From Micromussa lordhowensis (Eukaryota; Cnidaria; Anthozoa; Scleractinia; Lobophylliidae): a stretch of DNA of 64,000 nt. Both the position numbers and the translations under genes were made by a program. The notes under the pieces were generated by a model, which was not told the DNA's origin, made no database searches, and saw only the letters and a list, made by a program, of their open reading frames with translations. Shown here piece by piece: positions 1 through 10,034 of the stretch (the stretch's first letter is position 1; each line of letters opens with the position of its first letter). Location: positions 25,058,414 to 25,122,413 of the forward strand of contig OZ026601.1 in NCBI GenBank assembly GCA_964020085.1, in the 5' to 3' direction.

Positions 1-780
1 TGTTATAAAGCAATTTGCTAATAAAGGATTGGAGACGGTGAAGGATATCTGGATAAATAGAGGCGACATCGCTCGTGTTGCTGGATGATCTAGAATCTAG
101 AGAGACGCTTACAAAGAAACATTCCCTAGGGCGCTTAAAAATATTCCTCTTGCCAAGAACTCGTCAGCAACATTCCGACCCAACGGTGACCTGGAAATAA
201 CGCACGTTCATCGAGTTTTGTAAGCCGAAACGCTACTGAAAATACTGCTTCACCTTTACAAAAACACGTTCACGTGTATGCTTGTTACGTTACATGTAGA
301 GATGAGCAGTATATCCGTTAGAAGCCTTCAGTAAAAACGTCGTCAAAATAAACTAGTAAATTGTTCTTATCAAAAATATGTTTGTGTTTCTTTTATGTAA
401 GTGCATTTCTGTGTTTTTTGTTACATTTTTAGCAGTCATCGCCGTGAACAGAACCAAAAAGGATCTTCTTAGAATAATCCGCCATAATATAACCAATCCT
501 GTTTTATCAAGGGCTAACAAAAAAAGTAAGAGTAAGAGGTATGTATATCCTCGATCGGCGAAGGCCTTCAATGAGACTTTAGAATGGAAACCGAGATCTC
601 GACAAATTTTCAGATTCTTAGTCACAGAATTCTTTTGCACAAGACCATTTGTAATCCTGATTGCCCCACCAGTTTTAATGAAACATCAAATGCCTCTTAG
701 AGGGCCAGGTTTTTAAAAAGGGTAATAACATTTGGAATTATTAGATAAAAGTAACAGACCCACTTATACAAAATATGACA
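1..780. other. No gene recognised at left edge
   Basis: Both strands hold only short open frames (about 95 and 112 codons, overlapping each other on opposite strands) without a recognisable domain or convincing splice sites. The segment lies beyond the 3' end of the sulfotransferase gene. Confidence 0.5.
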
Positions 781-792
781 AGATGGCTTGCA

Positions 793-798
793 TTTATT
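793..798 (-). promoter_or_regulatory. Poly(A) signal of the sulfotransferase gene
   Basis: TTTATT on the plus strand reads AATAAA on the minus strand, about 340 bases after the sulfotransferase stop codon. It is the first canonical signal I see downstream. Confidence 0.4.
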
Positions 799-1138
799 GA
801 CTCATCTTTAATGTTTCTAACTAAAAGCCCGGAGACCTTGCTGAGAACCTTGCACCATTTTTTTCAAATTCAAGGTGTCCTTTCCACTCCCTCTATCTTG
901 AAAACGAAATCACGATTCCGTTGTTTTCTTGCATTCCTTACGTGAGTAACTCATTACCTGGCCGCATTTAACGTTTGAAAAAATTCTAAAAGCTTCCACA
1001 CATCAGTAGACTAGTAAAATCCCTTTCCGCAACACTGAAAGAATTTCCCAGTAACGGAACACATTAACGGACACTAACTTATGGCAAACGCGAATTTTTA
1101 TCGATCAACGAAATTTTTAAGCTTGATTGCTTCTCCAG

Positions 1139-2317
1139 CTATGTGCCGGTTAATGTATAATTCAATTTCTTCAGCAATCGTCCGCAGAAACTTTCAACAA
1201 TCTTCTTATTTCCAGGGCTCATTTCTGTCCTCCAATTAGCTACAACTTGCTTTGAGTCACGACTTGTGCTGTAAGGACCTCCATTTCGTGATGTTGTTGA
1301 ATCGTGCAGCCATTCCTTGATGGTATCCAACATTTCAATTCCTGTGAAATTGTACAATTCGCTCACAACTGACAATGGATTCAGAGCGAGATCTTCAAAC
1401 CGGATTAACTTGTACCCATCAGGTAAAAGTGTCCCAACAAACTTCCCGATCTTGACATCAAACTCCATTTGATGGCAAATTTTCTCCGCATACCACGATA
1501 ATTCACGCTTAGGCTCATTTGATTGCCTGAAAAAATTCAGAGACCTCAAAGACTCAATAACTGCTCTTGGATCTCTGACCAAATGAATTATTTTACATTT
1601 GCTCGCACCGTTGGAAGAGCAACTTTGCAAAAAATTCTTGTTCCACTCATCATGAGAAATTGATATTCTAGGTGAAAGTATTTTCGCAGCAAACACACTG
1701 TAATTATGCTTACAGACGGTTTCAAGTTGTTGTGATGTTAGCTTGTGGCACACCCTGGATTTTCCATTTTGGACACAAAATGGAGGAGAGCTTAGAGCAA
1801 GGGTGCGTTTACGAACTTCTGGGACAAGGTAACGGATAAAGATACCACTGGCAAACTTGCAGTTCATCATATCTTCTAAAAATTGAAATGCCTTTTTTTG
1901 ATAAGATGGCGATGAAAAATCAAACTCGAGACCGGAATGTTGAGTTAAACTTTTTTGCAAAGGACCTAATGGCTCAAAAAGGTAGAAAACTCCTGGATGC
2001 TGATTGAAAATTTCTCCCAGAAATGAAGATCCCGATCTTGGAAAAGACATTATGATGATGTTCACTCTCTTGGGATGTTGTAATAATTGTTCATTCCTCT
2101 TTGAAGTGTCTTGGAGTTCTGATCCACGAATAATGGGTTGGAAAATTGTTTTGTTTTTAAAAGCAGGATAAATTCTACTCCGTAGTGGGCCTCTGAGTGT
2201 GTACATGAAAGTTAAAGAGAGCAATACTAAACCCATTGAATAGAATATGAAAGATTTCTTGGAAGCAAAGCGGATGCACCATATTTGTCTCCTTATCTCG
2301 AGAGCCTGTTGATTCAT
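1139..2317 (-). CDS. Golgi carbohydrate 6-O-sulfotransferase (CHST1/3-like family)
   Basis: A single-exon protein of 392 residues. A type II membrane anchor lies at about residues 22-41 after a short basic cytoplasmic tail, as expected for a golgi glycosyl sulfotransferase. The 5'-phosphosulfate loop is PRSGSSF at 93-99, followed by EIFNQHP and YLFEPLG. The 3'-phosphate site is LVRDPRAVIESLRS at about 246-259, and the RFED motif of the family lies further on. Known relatives transfer sulfate from PAPS to C6 of GlcNAc, Gal or GalNAc on glycans in the golgi; the acceptor cannot be told here. Length fits the CHST1/2/3/5/7 family (about 390-530). The start is an ATG. A splice acceptor-like TTCTAG lies about 35 bases upstream, so the 5' UTR may be spliced. 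Several N-glycosylation sites follow the anchor. Family call is firm; subfamily is open. Confidence 0.9.
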   Translation of the reverse strand: MNQQALEIRRQIWCIRFASKKSFIFYSMGLVLLSLTFMYTLRGPLRSRIYPAFKNKTIFQPIIRGSELQDTSKRNEQLLQHPKRVNIIIMSFPRSGSSFLGEIFNQHPGVFYLFEPLGPLQKSLTQHSGLEFDFSSPSYQKKAFQFLEDMMNCKFASGIFIRYLVPEVRKRTLALSSPPFCVQNGKSRVCHKLTSQQLETVCKHNYSVFAAKILSPRISISHDEWNKNFLQSCSSNGASKCKIIHLVRDPRAVIESLRSLNFFRQSNEPKRELSWYAEKICHQMEFDVKIGKFVGTLLPDGYKLIRFEDLALNPLSVVSELYNFTGIEMLDTIKEWLHDSTTSRNGGPYSTSRDSKQVVANWRTEMSPGNKKIVESFCGRLLKKLNYTLTGT

Positions 2318-2670
2318 CGTCTGGAATGCTGGTGGCAGCTTCTAGAATAAATAAAACACTTTACTTTATCAATCCTGAAAATGCTCAATGTGAATTACCG
2401 CTGGATGTCAACTTAAGGTGAATGTTAATAAAACGTTACGTTAGTAGTAACATGCGCCCTTCTAGACACAATAGCTCTTTTTAGCTAGGCCATCACGTGA
2501 CATACTTTTCATACAATTATGGGCTATAACTTAAAGAATGCCAGAAACGGAAAAAGCGTGTCGAAAATTTTAAAATGGCCAAGTTTGAGGTCCCTGGCAC
2601 TAGACTGAATTACTTGCATGGAGAACGAGACCTTGCTCTTCAGCAACATTTTCGATAGATATCCTCTTAA

Positions 2671-3079
2671 CTAACAATTATTCGCCTCAGGCTCGTAAAT
2701 ATTGGTGATTGTTATATAGTTGGCGTTTTTCCCGCTACAGTGCGCCCATTCATTGGCTAGTTCGTGGTCACATGACATCTAACAATGAAACTGTTTCACG
2801 CCAAATGCCATGAGCGGGCAACATTGGGAAAACTATGACGTCAAACGGGAAATAGTTCACTGTTACCCGCGAAATGTTGACCGCTGTTGCACGTGGCCTG
2901 ATGTTGTCGCTGGAATCTCAGCGCGTTTTTCAAAATTTGCTTTTGAGACATTGAGATTCTCGGGAAACAAAATTCACTGTTCCCCTCGGGCCAGTCATTA
3001 AGTGTTACATATTCCCCGAGACGAGGTCGAGGGGAATATTCACCAATGTTCACGAGCCTGAGGCGAATAATTGTTTTAG
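2671..3079. mobile_element. Foldback (MITE-like) element, about 410 bp
   Basis: The left end reads CAATTATTCGCCTCAGGCTCG and its near-exact reverse complement ends the element at about 3040-3078, giving terminal inverted repeats of about 38 bp. The inner part (about 2715-3003) is repeated in inverted orientation at 63.1-63.4 kb with high identity. No transposase is encoded. Confidence 0.75.
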
Positions 3080-3717
3080 TATAATTACTCAGGTGATTAT
3101 AGAAATACGTAAACAAAGGAATGTTAAATTTTATTTGTCACTGTCACGCGTCAGTGAACAACTTCGTGCACTGATCACATGGCGGCCGAGAGCCGCTCGC
3201 ACGGACAACAGACTGACTATTTCTCTTGTAAAAAGTCCCGTCTTTCCTCCTGACTGAGACGTAAAACTTTGAAAAACATTTCTTCATCTCGTTGTCCTCC
3301 ATTGCCTCAAAGTCAGTGGTGAATTCGGTTTGTTGTTTAAACTATTCTGTTAGGTAAATAAAGTGTTGCGAAAATTCAATAGTTGTTTTGATTTATTCAT
3401 GCATGTCGACATAAGCAAAATTTTCACGGGAATTTAAATGGTTTTTTAGCTACTTTTAGCACAATTTTTATATCTTACCTCTGAAGAGTGTCATTCCGAA
3501 CTTTGTGGCGTGTTTGGTATTCCTCGGAATGACATTTTCTTTCATTAAATTAATTTCCACTTCAGTCGACACATCGACAAAGCGCGAGGCGGCCATTTTG
3601 AAAATTTGTCCTCCCGCTATAATCAATTCGCCGGAGGTGATTATAGCGGAATATGACGCCATTCTCGGCCAATGAGAGCGCGAGGATTTCTATAATCACC
3701 CGGTTAATTATACTAAC
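3076..3717. mobile_element. Second foldback element abutting the first
   Basis: The left end (TTAGTATAATTACTCAGG, running on to GTGATTATAGAAAT) is mirrored at 3686-3717, giving inverted termini of about 30 bp around 640 bp. It shares the TTTTAGTAT junction with the preceding element. The interior has no recognisable coding sequence. Confidence 0.6.
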
Positions 3718-3719
3718 AT

Positions 3720-4995
3720 TCTAAACTTGATACAGTTGGTCGCTTAGGACTCCAGTTGAGGTGCATGTCAAATAAAAAAAGTTTGTATGGCAAGAATAAT
3801 AATAGTTTTAACCGTAATTCGTAAGGAAGTTGCTTTTCTGTACTAAACTGTAGCAAACCTTCTAAATTAGGATTCAGCTTCCCATTCCTGCGAGTGGCAA
3901 TAATCAGCATCTCCGACTGAGTTATTTGGTGAGAATGATTGAAGTTGAATCCTTTCGGTTTCTGCTCTACATAAAAATTTACGAAAGACCAGGAATCCCT
4001 GAAGCTTAGCCAAAATCAACCCCGCGCATAATTTATGATAAAAAAGGTTTCGTAACCTTATTTAATCCGGCATACCTTGGCCAAATCAACCTTTTCGATT
4101 TGGTTTTTACTAGACGAACAATGAACTAAATATACTCTGCAGCCATTCATTTGAATTGCAGCTCTTATTTGAAGCGCTACTTCGTTAATCAAACTATGTT
4201 TTAGCTCGTTACTTTAGAGGCTGCCGATCCAAAAGATTTATATTGTTACACTATGGAAATAAACTCGGACTTCAGATTTACTCACCTATGTTCTACAGAT
4301 CACGGTGCTGTGTATTGATTTCAGCTAAGGTTGCTAACGTAAATCAGGTTGCTTCGAACTAATTCTTCAAATCAACTTTGGAAGAGAATATAAATCCTTC
4401 CATCACATGAGAGGAATAATTCCAATATTCTGGTTCATAAATTTCGTCTCAGAAGTGAAATGCAAAGAGAGGAAGTCGGCTTTCCAAAACAATAAACGCA
4501 CAAGAAAGTTCTGCCTCTTGTCACCACCCAGTGATGCCTAATTTACATCATCAATTGTTATTTACCTAGGGGCCGTGTGAAAAATTACAAAAACTTTTTC
4601 TACCGGAATGCATTAACTAACGAACTATTTAACTAGTGTAGAGTAAAAATCTATATAATAAAACTTCCTTTAATTTCTAGTGCACTAAAAATAATCTTTC
4701 CTATTCAGTGAAGTTTAAACACTTTTAAACTAGGCAGGTGTCCAACCTTTCCCAGCCAAGTTCATCCAACAATACCGCACTTAACGAGTTTCGTAACTTG
4801 AAAAGGTGAGAATTCTAAAGCCCTATTTTGCAGTTTTTGTTTGGTAGCGCCTTGCCCATACAGTGCTACAGTAATTGAAATAAGGCATAAAAATTGCATT
4901 GTAAATGTTCATTCTGGTATCAAATGGCATAGTAGTCCCTACACGCTTTAAAATTGCAAGACCAGCGGAAATTTTCTTTGAGGTAGCATTTGGGG
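3720..4995. other. AT-rich intergenic sequence, nothing recognised
   Basis: No long open frame, domain fragment or clear repeat was seen on either strand. Confidence 0.5.
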
Positions 4996-4999
4996 AACA

Positions 5000-5250
5000 G
5001 ACATGGCGCAGTGGTGAGAGCGCTCGCCTCCCACTAATGTGGCACGGGTTCGATCCCTGCCCTGTGTCATATGTGGGTTGAGTTTGTTGTTGGTTCTCAC
5101 CTTGCTCCGAGGGTGTTTCTCTGGGTTCTCCAGTTTACCTCCCTCCGCAAAAAACCAACATCTTCAAATTTCCAATTCGACCAGGATAGAGGACCATGAA
5201 AACCAGCTAAGGCTGATGTGGCTTCCTCTCCAAGTACTGTAATTTATGTC
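5000..5250 (+). mobile_element. tRNA-derived SINE
   Basis: The head has a pol III A box (GGCGCAGTGGTGAGAGCGC) and a B box (GGGTTCGATCC) in tRNA spacing. It is followed by a non-tRNA body with the GTTGAGTTTGTTGTTGGTTC and CTCCGAG...GGGTTCTCC segments. I recognise this type as a high-copy coral SINE. It is not a functional tRNA, as the acceptor stem does not close. Confidence 0.8.
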
Positions 5251-5429
5251 TGAGCGCCAGTTGAGAGATTTCTCAATGTGAACTCTAAGAGATAAATGTT
5301 TGCTTATCTTAGTGGTGTATTATGGACTTTTGAGCACAAAGTCCATTATGTATTTGGGATAACTTGAATTTACTCTCTATGAGCATGCACTTAGTTTTCT
5401 TGATATTTAGAGTAAATTTTCTGTCAGCC

Positions 5430-6060
5430 ACGGCAAGATTAAATTCATTTCACGGCGGATTCATTTTGTGTTAATGAGTCTTCCGTAGATGAGGTGAGAG
5501 TTGTATCATCTGCATAAATTGCGTGAGGGAGGAAGGTTAATGTAATAGTAAATAACAGAGGTCCTAATATAAAGCCCTGTGGAATACCACATATCACATT
5601 ACAGAAATCAGATTGAGATCCATCGATAAAGGTTTGCTGTAGGACCGAAACCATTTAAGAGAAAGACAATCGACACCATAGAGTTTAAGCTTTTCTAACA
5701 GAATAGCATGGTCCATGCAGTCAAAGGCTTTTTTAAAACCTAGAAATATCACGCCGTTGAGGTATTTGTTATCAATGTTCCACAGCCATTCATTTGTCAC
5801 CTCTAGCGAGTGTAGGTGTTTCAGTGCAAATTATGGGTCCGAAACCAGACTGCGATTCGGTTAAAAAATAGTTATTATCTGTTAAATATTCATAAAGTTG
5901 GTTAAAAACAACTTTTTCAATTAGTTTACTCACTACAGGCAGACCTGAAATGGGTCTATAGTTATTAGGATCAGTCTTTGCATCCTATTTAAATGTTGGA
6001 GTAACGTTATCTATTTTCCAAGCATTCCAGCGTTAGGGGAGAGATTTATTATATAAGTTA
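5430..6060 (-). pseudogene. Decayed non-LTR retrotransposon reverse transcriptase
   Basis: On the minus strand the frames spell successive reverse transcriptase motifs: NYRPISGLPVVSKLIEK near 5.95 kb, FKKAFDCMDHAILLEKL near 5.72 kb, GIPQGFILGPLLF near 5.58 kb and the catalytic YADDTTLTS near 5.5 kb. They lie in at least two frames, so frameshifts and internal losses have broken the gene. The motif spelling fits the CR1/Jockey-like group of LINEs; the clade is not certain. No endonuclease domain is visible. Confidence 0.85.
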
Positions 6061-6099
6061 AACTACGAATAACCATGGGTGCTGCGTCTTTTGCGCGCA

Positions 6100-6980
6100 G
6101 AAATATTATCCAGGCCAATGTTTACGGAAAGTACTGCTGAATAAAAGGCGCCACATACCGAATCAGCGTTTGCTGAGGGAGATATAGACAAGAGAGGAAA
6201 ATCACTCAACTACACACTCGTGAGATGTAAACTCCAAAGGTAAAGAAACTATATTTTCAAACAGTGGGAGCCTGTAGCACAACTTTATAATTTCCACAAC
6301 GTGTTTTAAATGTTCTGACTTCTATGTTTTATTAAGCACAACACCTGTTAGCGGCTGATAAAGATCGCCGATAGTTTGTTTTCATACTTAAACTACAATG
6401 AAAATAACGTACGTGATTTCTGAAGGACAAGTAAGTTAAAATCAACACATTTTAACTGGTTTCCTATTATTAAATGATACATTTTGCGTAACTAGGCTAG
6501 GCTTGCAGTACACAAGTATGAAATAGTCCAAATTTAGGCAGCTTCTGTGCAAAGTTAATAATATAAGGGTAAAGGTATGCATTGGGCCTACTATGTACAC
6601 GAGAAAATACAAGAAACTTTGATTCCTCATGTTATAATTCCGTATTCTATGCCACTTTCAGACTAAACTACAAACTAAGAAGGCGGGTTTCTGATAACAA
6701 AAGATGGTAATTTAATTAGCATCACATGCGCAAAATAACAGAATTAAGCCATTGTTCAGTGACGGTGTGTGACTCTTAGTAAGCTTCTTTGAACAGTAGG
6801 AGATTTCAGTTGTCATAACTGTGTAAGAAATATTGTGGTGCTGCAGTTGAACAGTAGGCGATTTCAGTTGTCATTAAGCGATATCATGGTGCTGCAGTGA
6901 ACTGTTTGTAGGTAGAATTCTTTCTCAATTGAAGTGGAGGATAGGAAATTCAATTTTGCGTATAGACACCTATAGACCAA
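6100..6980. other. Intergenic sequence, nothing recognised
   Basis: No coding signal was seen. Two short direct repeats of an AACAGTAGGNGATTTCAGTTG motif occur at about 6.79 and 6.85 kb. Confidence 0.45.
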
Positions 6981-7429
6981 ATCTACTAGCGTTCTATCAT
7001 GAATTTGATTCTCTGATTGGCTACACTACTCACTATCTATTCTGTGATAGATAGTGAGTAGCATAGCAGTGTGCCCTTGTTAACAAAATGACGGCTGCTT
7101 CTTGGCGTTTTCAAAGTGTCTGTGAAGAGGACTTAGATAAAGTTTTAAACGACTAGTAGATTTATAATAAAACAAATAGATTATTCGCTCTAAATTTCTA
7201 TGTGTGATAATTGATGAGGGATGGAATAGAAATCTTGAGCTCATAATGAAATTGTTCAATAGAAAAATGAGTTGAAGTTTGGGAGGACGAGAAATTCTGT
7301 GGGAACACGAGCTGACAGGCGAGTGTTTCTAGTATACCTTTACAGTGCGTTGGACTTCAGGGATCCAGTGTTAACAATAGGGGCATTCTTATGACCTTAC
7401 CCCACCCCCTACACCTATCTTCCCCTCCC

Positions 7430-7591
7430 CCATGAACCAATGGACGAGCTTATCGAGAATAACTGCATGTGGCTGGAATCTATATTCGCTCCGACGAAGG
7501 GCTAACGCTCGAAACGTCAGCTTCCGAATCTCTTTACGGTGGACAATTCACATTATCAACCCAGTTGATAAAACCAAATTATCTTGTAATA

Positions 7592-7628
<37 letters not shown>

Positions 7629-7640
7629 TGCCCCCTTTAT
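7430..7640 (+). mobile_element. 3' tail of a cnidarian retroelement
   Basis: One frame encodes the C-terminal tail PMDELIENNCMWLESIFAPT followed by KG and a stop. After it come CGACGAAGGGCTAACGCTCG and a conserved 3' region ending in AAACTTGCCCCCTTT. The same last 106 bp occur alone at 30904-31009 between target-site duplications, so this is the mobilised 3' end of a retrotransposon. Whether it belongs to a Penelope-like element or a LINE is not decided here. Confidence 0.6.
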
Positions 7641-8036
7641 AATCAAAAACGCCTAACAAGATTTACGTTTGTTAGAAGAATCTATTTCATCCATTTTCAT
7701 AAATGAAAGGAGTTGAATAAAATATAAATACAGTGTACAGAACGTCTCACGATGAACTGCGGGCGTCTCAAAAATCTACAGAACATTTCACGTATGATCA
7801 AAATTATGATTCAATATCAACGGGATATATTATAAGGCTAAGTTACAAGAACAGCTTTAAACGCTTGCGAAAAATGATCAAAAGACTTGAGCACAATAGA
7901 AAAGAACTCTTAAACTATTCAAAACACACGATAAGAGGGCAATCCACTATCTCCGCAAGTGATAAAACATTAATCACCACGATAATTGATTAACCGCAAC
8001 ACTCATCATAAAAATTAATCGTTAAATGAACCACCT

Positions 8037-8100
8037 GTACGAATTTAGCTAGACTCTCTTGTTTCTCCACGGTAGCCGCGGGTTTGAATTCTTCCACCAT
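8037..8100 (-). pseudogene. Orphan duplicate of exon 1 of the 21.8-kb gene
   Basis: The minus strand encodes MVEEFKPAATVEKQESLAK, differing at one residue from exon 1 of the large gene at 21786. In that gene the next bases are CGACCAG followed by a GT donor. Here those bases, including the donor, are missing and the frame runs into intron-like sequence. It is therefore a promoter-plus-exon fragment with no downstream gene recognised in this orientation. Confidence 0.7.
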
Positions 8101-8239
8101 ATTGAAGACAACGGAAAGCTATTGAAAACTAAATTCCCAGTCTGGCTGAGCTCTTGTCACATTTTAGCTTTGTAAAGTCATTTTAATTTAACTTCTTCTA
8201 AAATTGAACTTAGTCGTCATTAATAATCTTTTGTTGGCC

Positions 8240-8253
8240 GTTGTCATGGTAAC
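8240..8253. promoter_or_regulatory. X-box (RFX site) in the duplicated promoter
   Basis: GTTGTCATGGTAAC matches the RFX consensus (two half sites with a 2-base spacer). It is the inverted copy of the site at 21639 and lies about 140 bp before the orphan exon's ATG. Confidence 0.6.
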
Positions 8254-8599
8254 AGCCATTTGTGAATCTGCGACCGCTGACCGTGTTGGTAGGTCAGCAA
8301 GTCGTGCAAAGGACAGGTCTGCTTTCGCAGGAGAGGAGCCCTTGTGTTTCCAAGATCTTTCACAATGTTTGTATTTAACATCAATAAAGAAATTATCCAC
8401 CATTAATTCCACTGTAAAAATTCTGTTAACATAGACCTATAAAGGGATAGCTGCCCTGAAACACCCGCGCTGTTTTCGGCGCAGCTAAAAAGCAATCGAT
8501 TTTGATTTGATTTATCAATAGGGCCATGAACCTCTTTCGGCTAGGGTGACAATATATGGTACTTCGGGCGAACGATAAACAACGATATCAGCCGAGGGT

Positions 8600-9765
8600 G
8601 ATACTTTATCTAATATAAAAATAAAAGAACTTTGTTCGATAACCTTTTTTTCATGATTGTGATTCTGTAATTGTTCAATTTTAGGTGTAAATCGATCTCA
8701 GATTGTCGACTCGCTGCAGGCAATTATATTTACTTGACCGATTGTGGGTTTTACTCCTTGAACTGTCTCGCAATATTTTTGCACGAAGCATTACTTTGTG
8801 TGACATAAGCCTGGGTAACACGTAAAAATAAAAAAAGTACACGTTTGAGTCCTTCTAGTGATAAATATATTATTGTTTATTCCGTGACTCATCAAAAGCA
8901 AGTATATTGTTTAGTTTTATGCGCGCACGTTATTAATTCTCTCTGTCATATAATAATAAAGTAACCGTATGAAAGCTCCATTCATTAAAGATTTACACTA
9001 CTAGTGATATTTATTACCCATAAGATTACCTGTACAAACACGGCAGCTGAAGAGTTACTTCACAATTGACTAATTAAATCGAGGATTTATTTTCCTTGGA
9101 TCACAAAATTAAGAAATGATCAACTGTGAGCATGTAATTGTTCAGCATGTGGTTTCGCTATTTTTTGCCAGTTACATTTAACAAACTATACCCAATAAGC
9201 GTAACCAAGTTTGTAAAAATTACGTTCGCAATATCAGGGACTTTCCAAAATACGATTGTGCAAGGAATATGTCGGAAGAAAAGTGAACAACGCGTCAGGG
9301 GTTAATTTGCGTCGAAATATGCCTTTGCATGTACTCCCTCCTTCTCCCCCAGCGTACTAACCTAACTTGAGCCCGTGATCCAAACCAGTACACGTATTGG
9401 GCCAGTGGTAAACTTCAAAAAGCGCGCGGCCTCGATGAGCTCATAGCCTGTGCCCGCGATATGGTCACGTGATACTGGTCATCGGATACTCTGTTTTGAC
9501 AGCTGCCAATTAACCATAACATGAACGTCCAATATCAAAAATGTACCTATCGTAATGGTACTACTCTCTTATCTTTCGAAGTATATAGGTATAGAAAGAA
9601 GGTATAGGTTTCACTCGCGCATCTTCGGCGCGCAGGAACTCCGCTATGATCTTTCATACATTCACTTGAATTCTGCACCATCTACATGTACGTGAATATT
9701 ATGAACTCACTAAGTTTATGTGGCGACAGACGCATGCGCAGCGCAGATACTTTTGATGCAGTGAA
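8600..9765. other. Intergenic sequence, nothing recognised
   Basis: No open frame with domain similarity, RNA gene or clear repeat was seen between the inverted-duplication arm and the chitinase 3' end. Confidence 0.45.
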
Positions 9766-9771
9766 AAGCCC

Positions 9772-9777
9772 TTTATT
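9772..9777 (-). promoter_or_regulatory. Candidate poly(A) signal of the chitinase gene
   Basis: TTTATT on plus reads AATAAA on minus, about 260 bases past the chitinase stop codon. Confidence 0.4.
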
Positions 9778-10034
9778 TCATGGTAGTGCCCGCTACACAA
9801 AGTTTTAATATCTGGAAAAACGATGTTAAGTTCTTACTGTTGAAAATTAATGGTTAAGGAGGCATAGAGACAAGGATGATATTATTTCAGAACTGCATTT
9901 AATGAAAAGCAGGACCAAATCACATTACATTCGGTCGCAATAACGTTTTACATTCAATGTCATCAAGCTGCAATGTCTAGTCAGACTTTGTACTTTACGA
10001 GAGCGTCAGTTTACATTTTGAAGAAGTGAAATTT

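Larger units (their letters stand above)
6985..8575. repeat. Arm A of a 1.6-kb inverted duplication
   Basis: Nearly the whole segment matches the reverse complement of 21312-22890. Shared landmarks are a hairpin of CTACTCACTATCTAT arms, the PMDELIENN-coding retroelement tail, an X-box and the start of a coding exon (MVEEFKPAAT...). Arm A lacks the MITE present in arm B and keeps about 165 bp of retroelement tail that arm B has lost. The chitinase gene lies between the arms. Confidence 0.85.

Noticed and set aside
2810..3116. Open frame beginning MSGQHWENYD, repeated at 63.1-63.3 kb
   Set aside because: The similarity between copies is that of a foldback repeat at the DNA level, and both strands are open. 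No protein family is recognised.
8188..8434. Short open frames resembling a signal-peptide protein (MNLVVINNLLLAVVMVTAI), with a copy at 21485-21704
   Set aside because: Both strands stay open over the same region, and differences between the two arms change residues about equally in both strands' frames. The segment is explained as promoter DNA upstream of exon 1.
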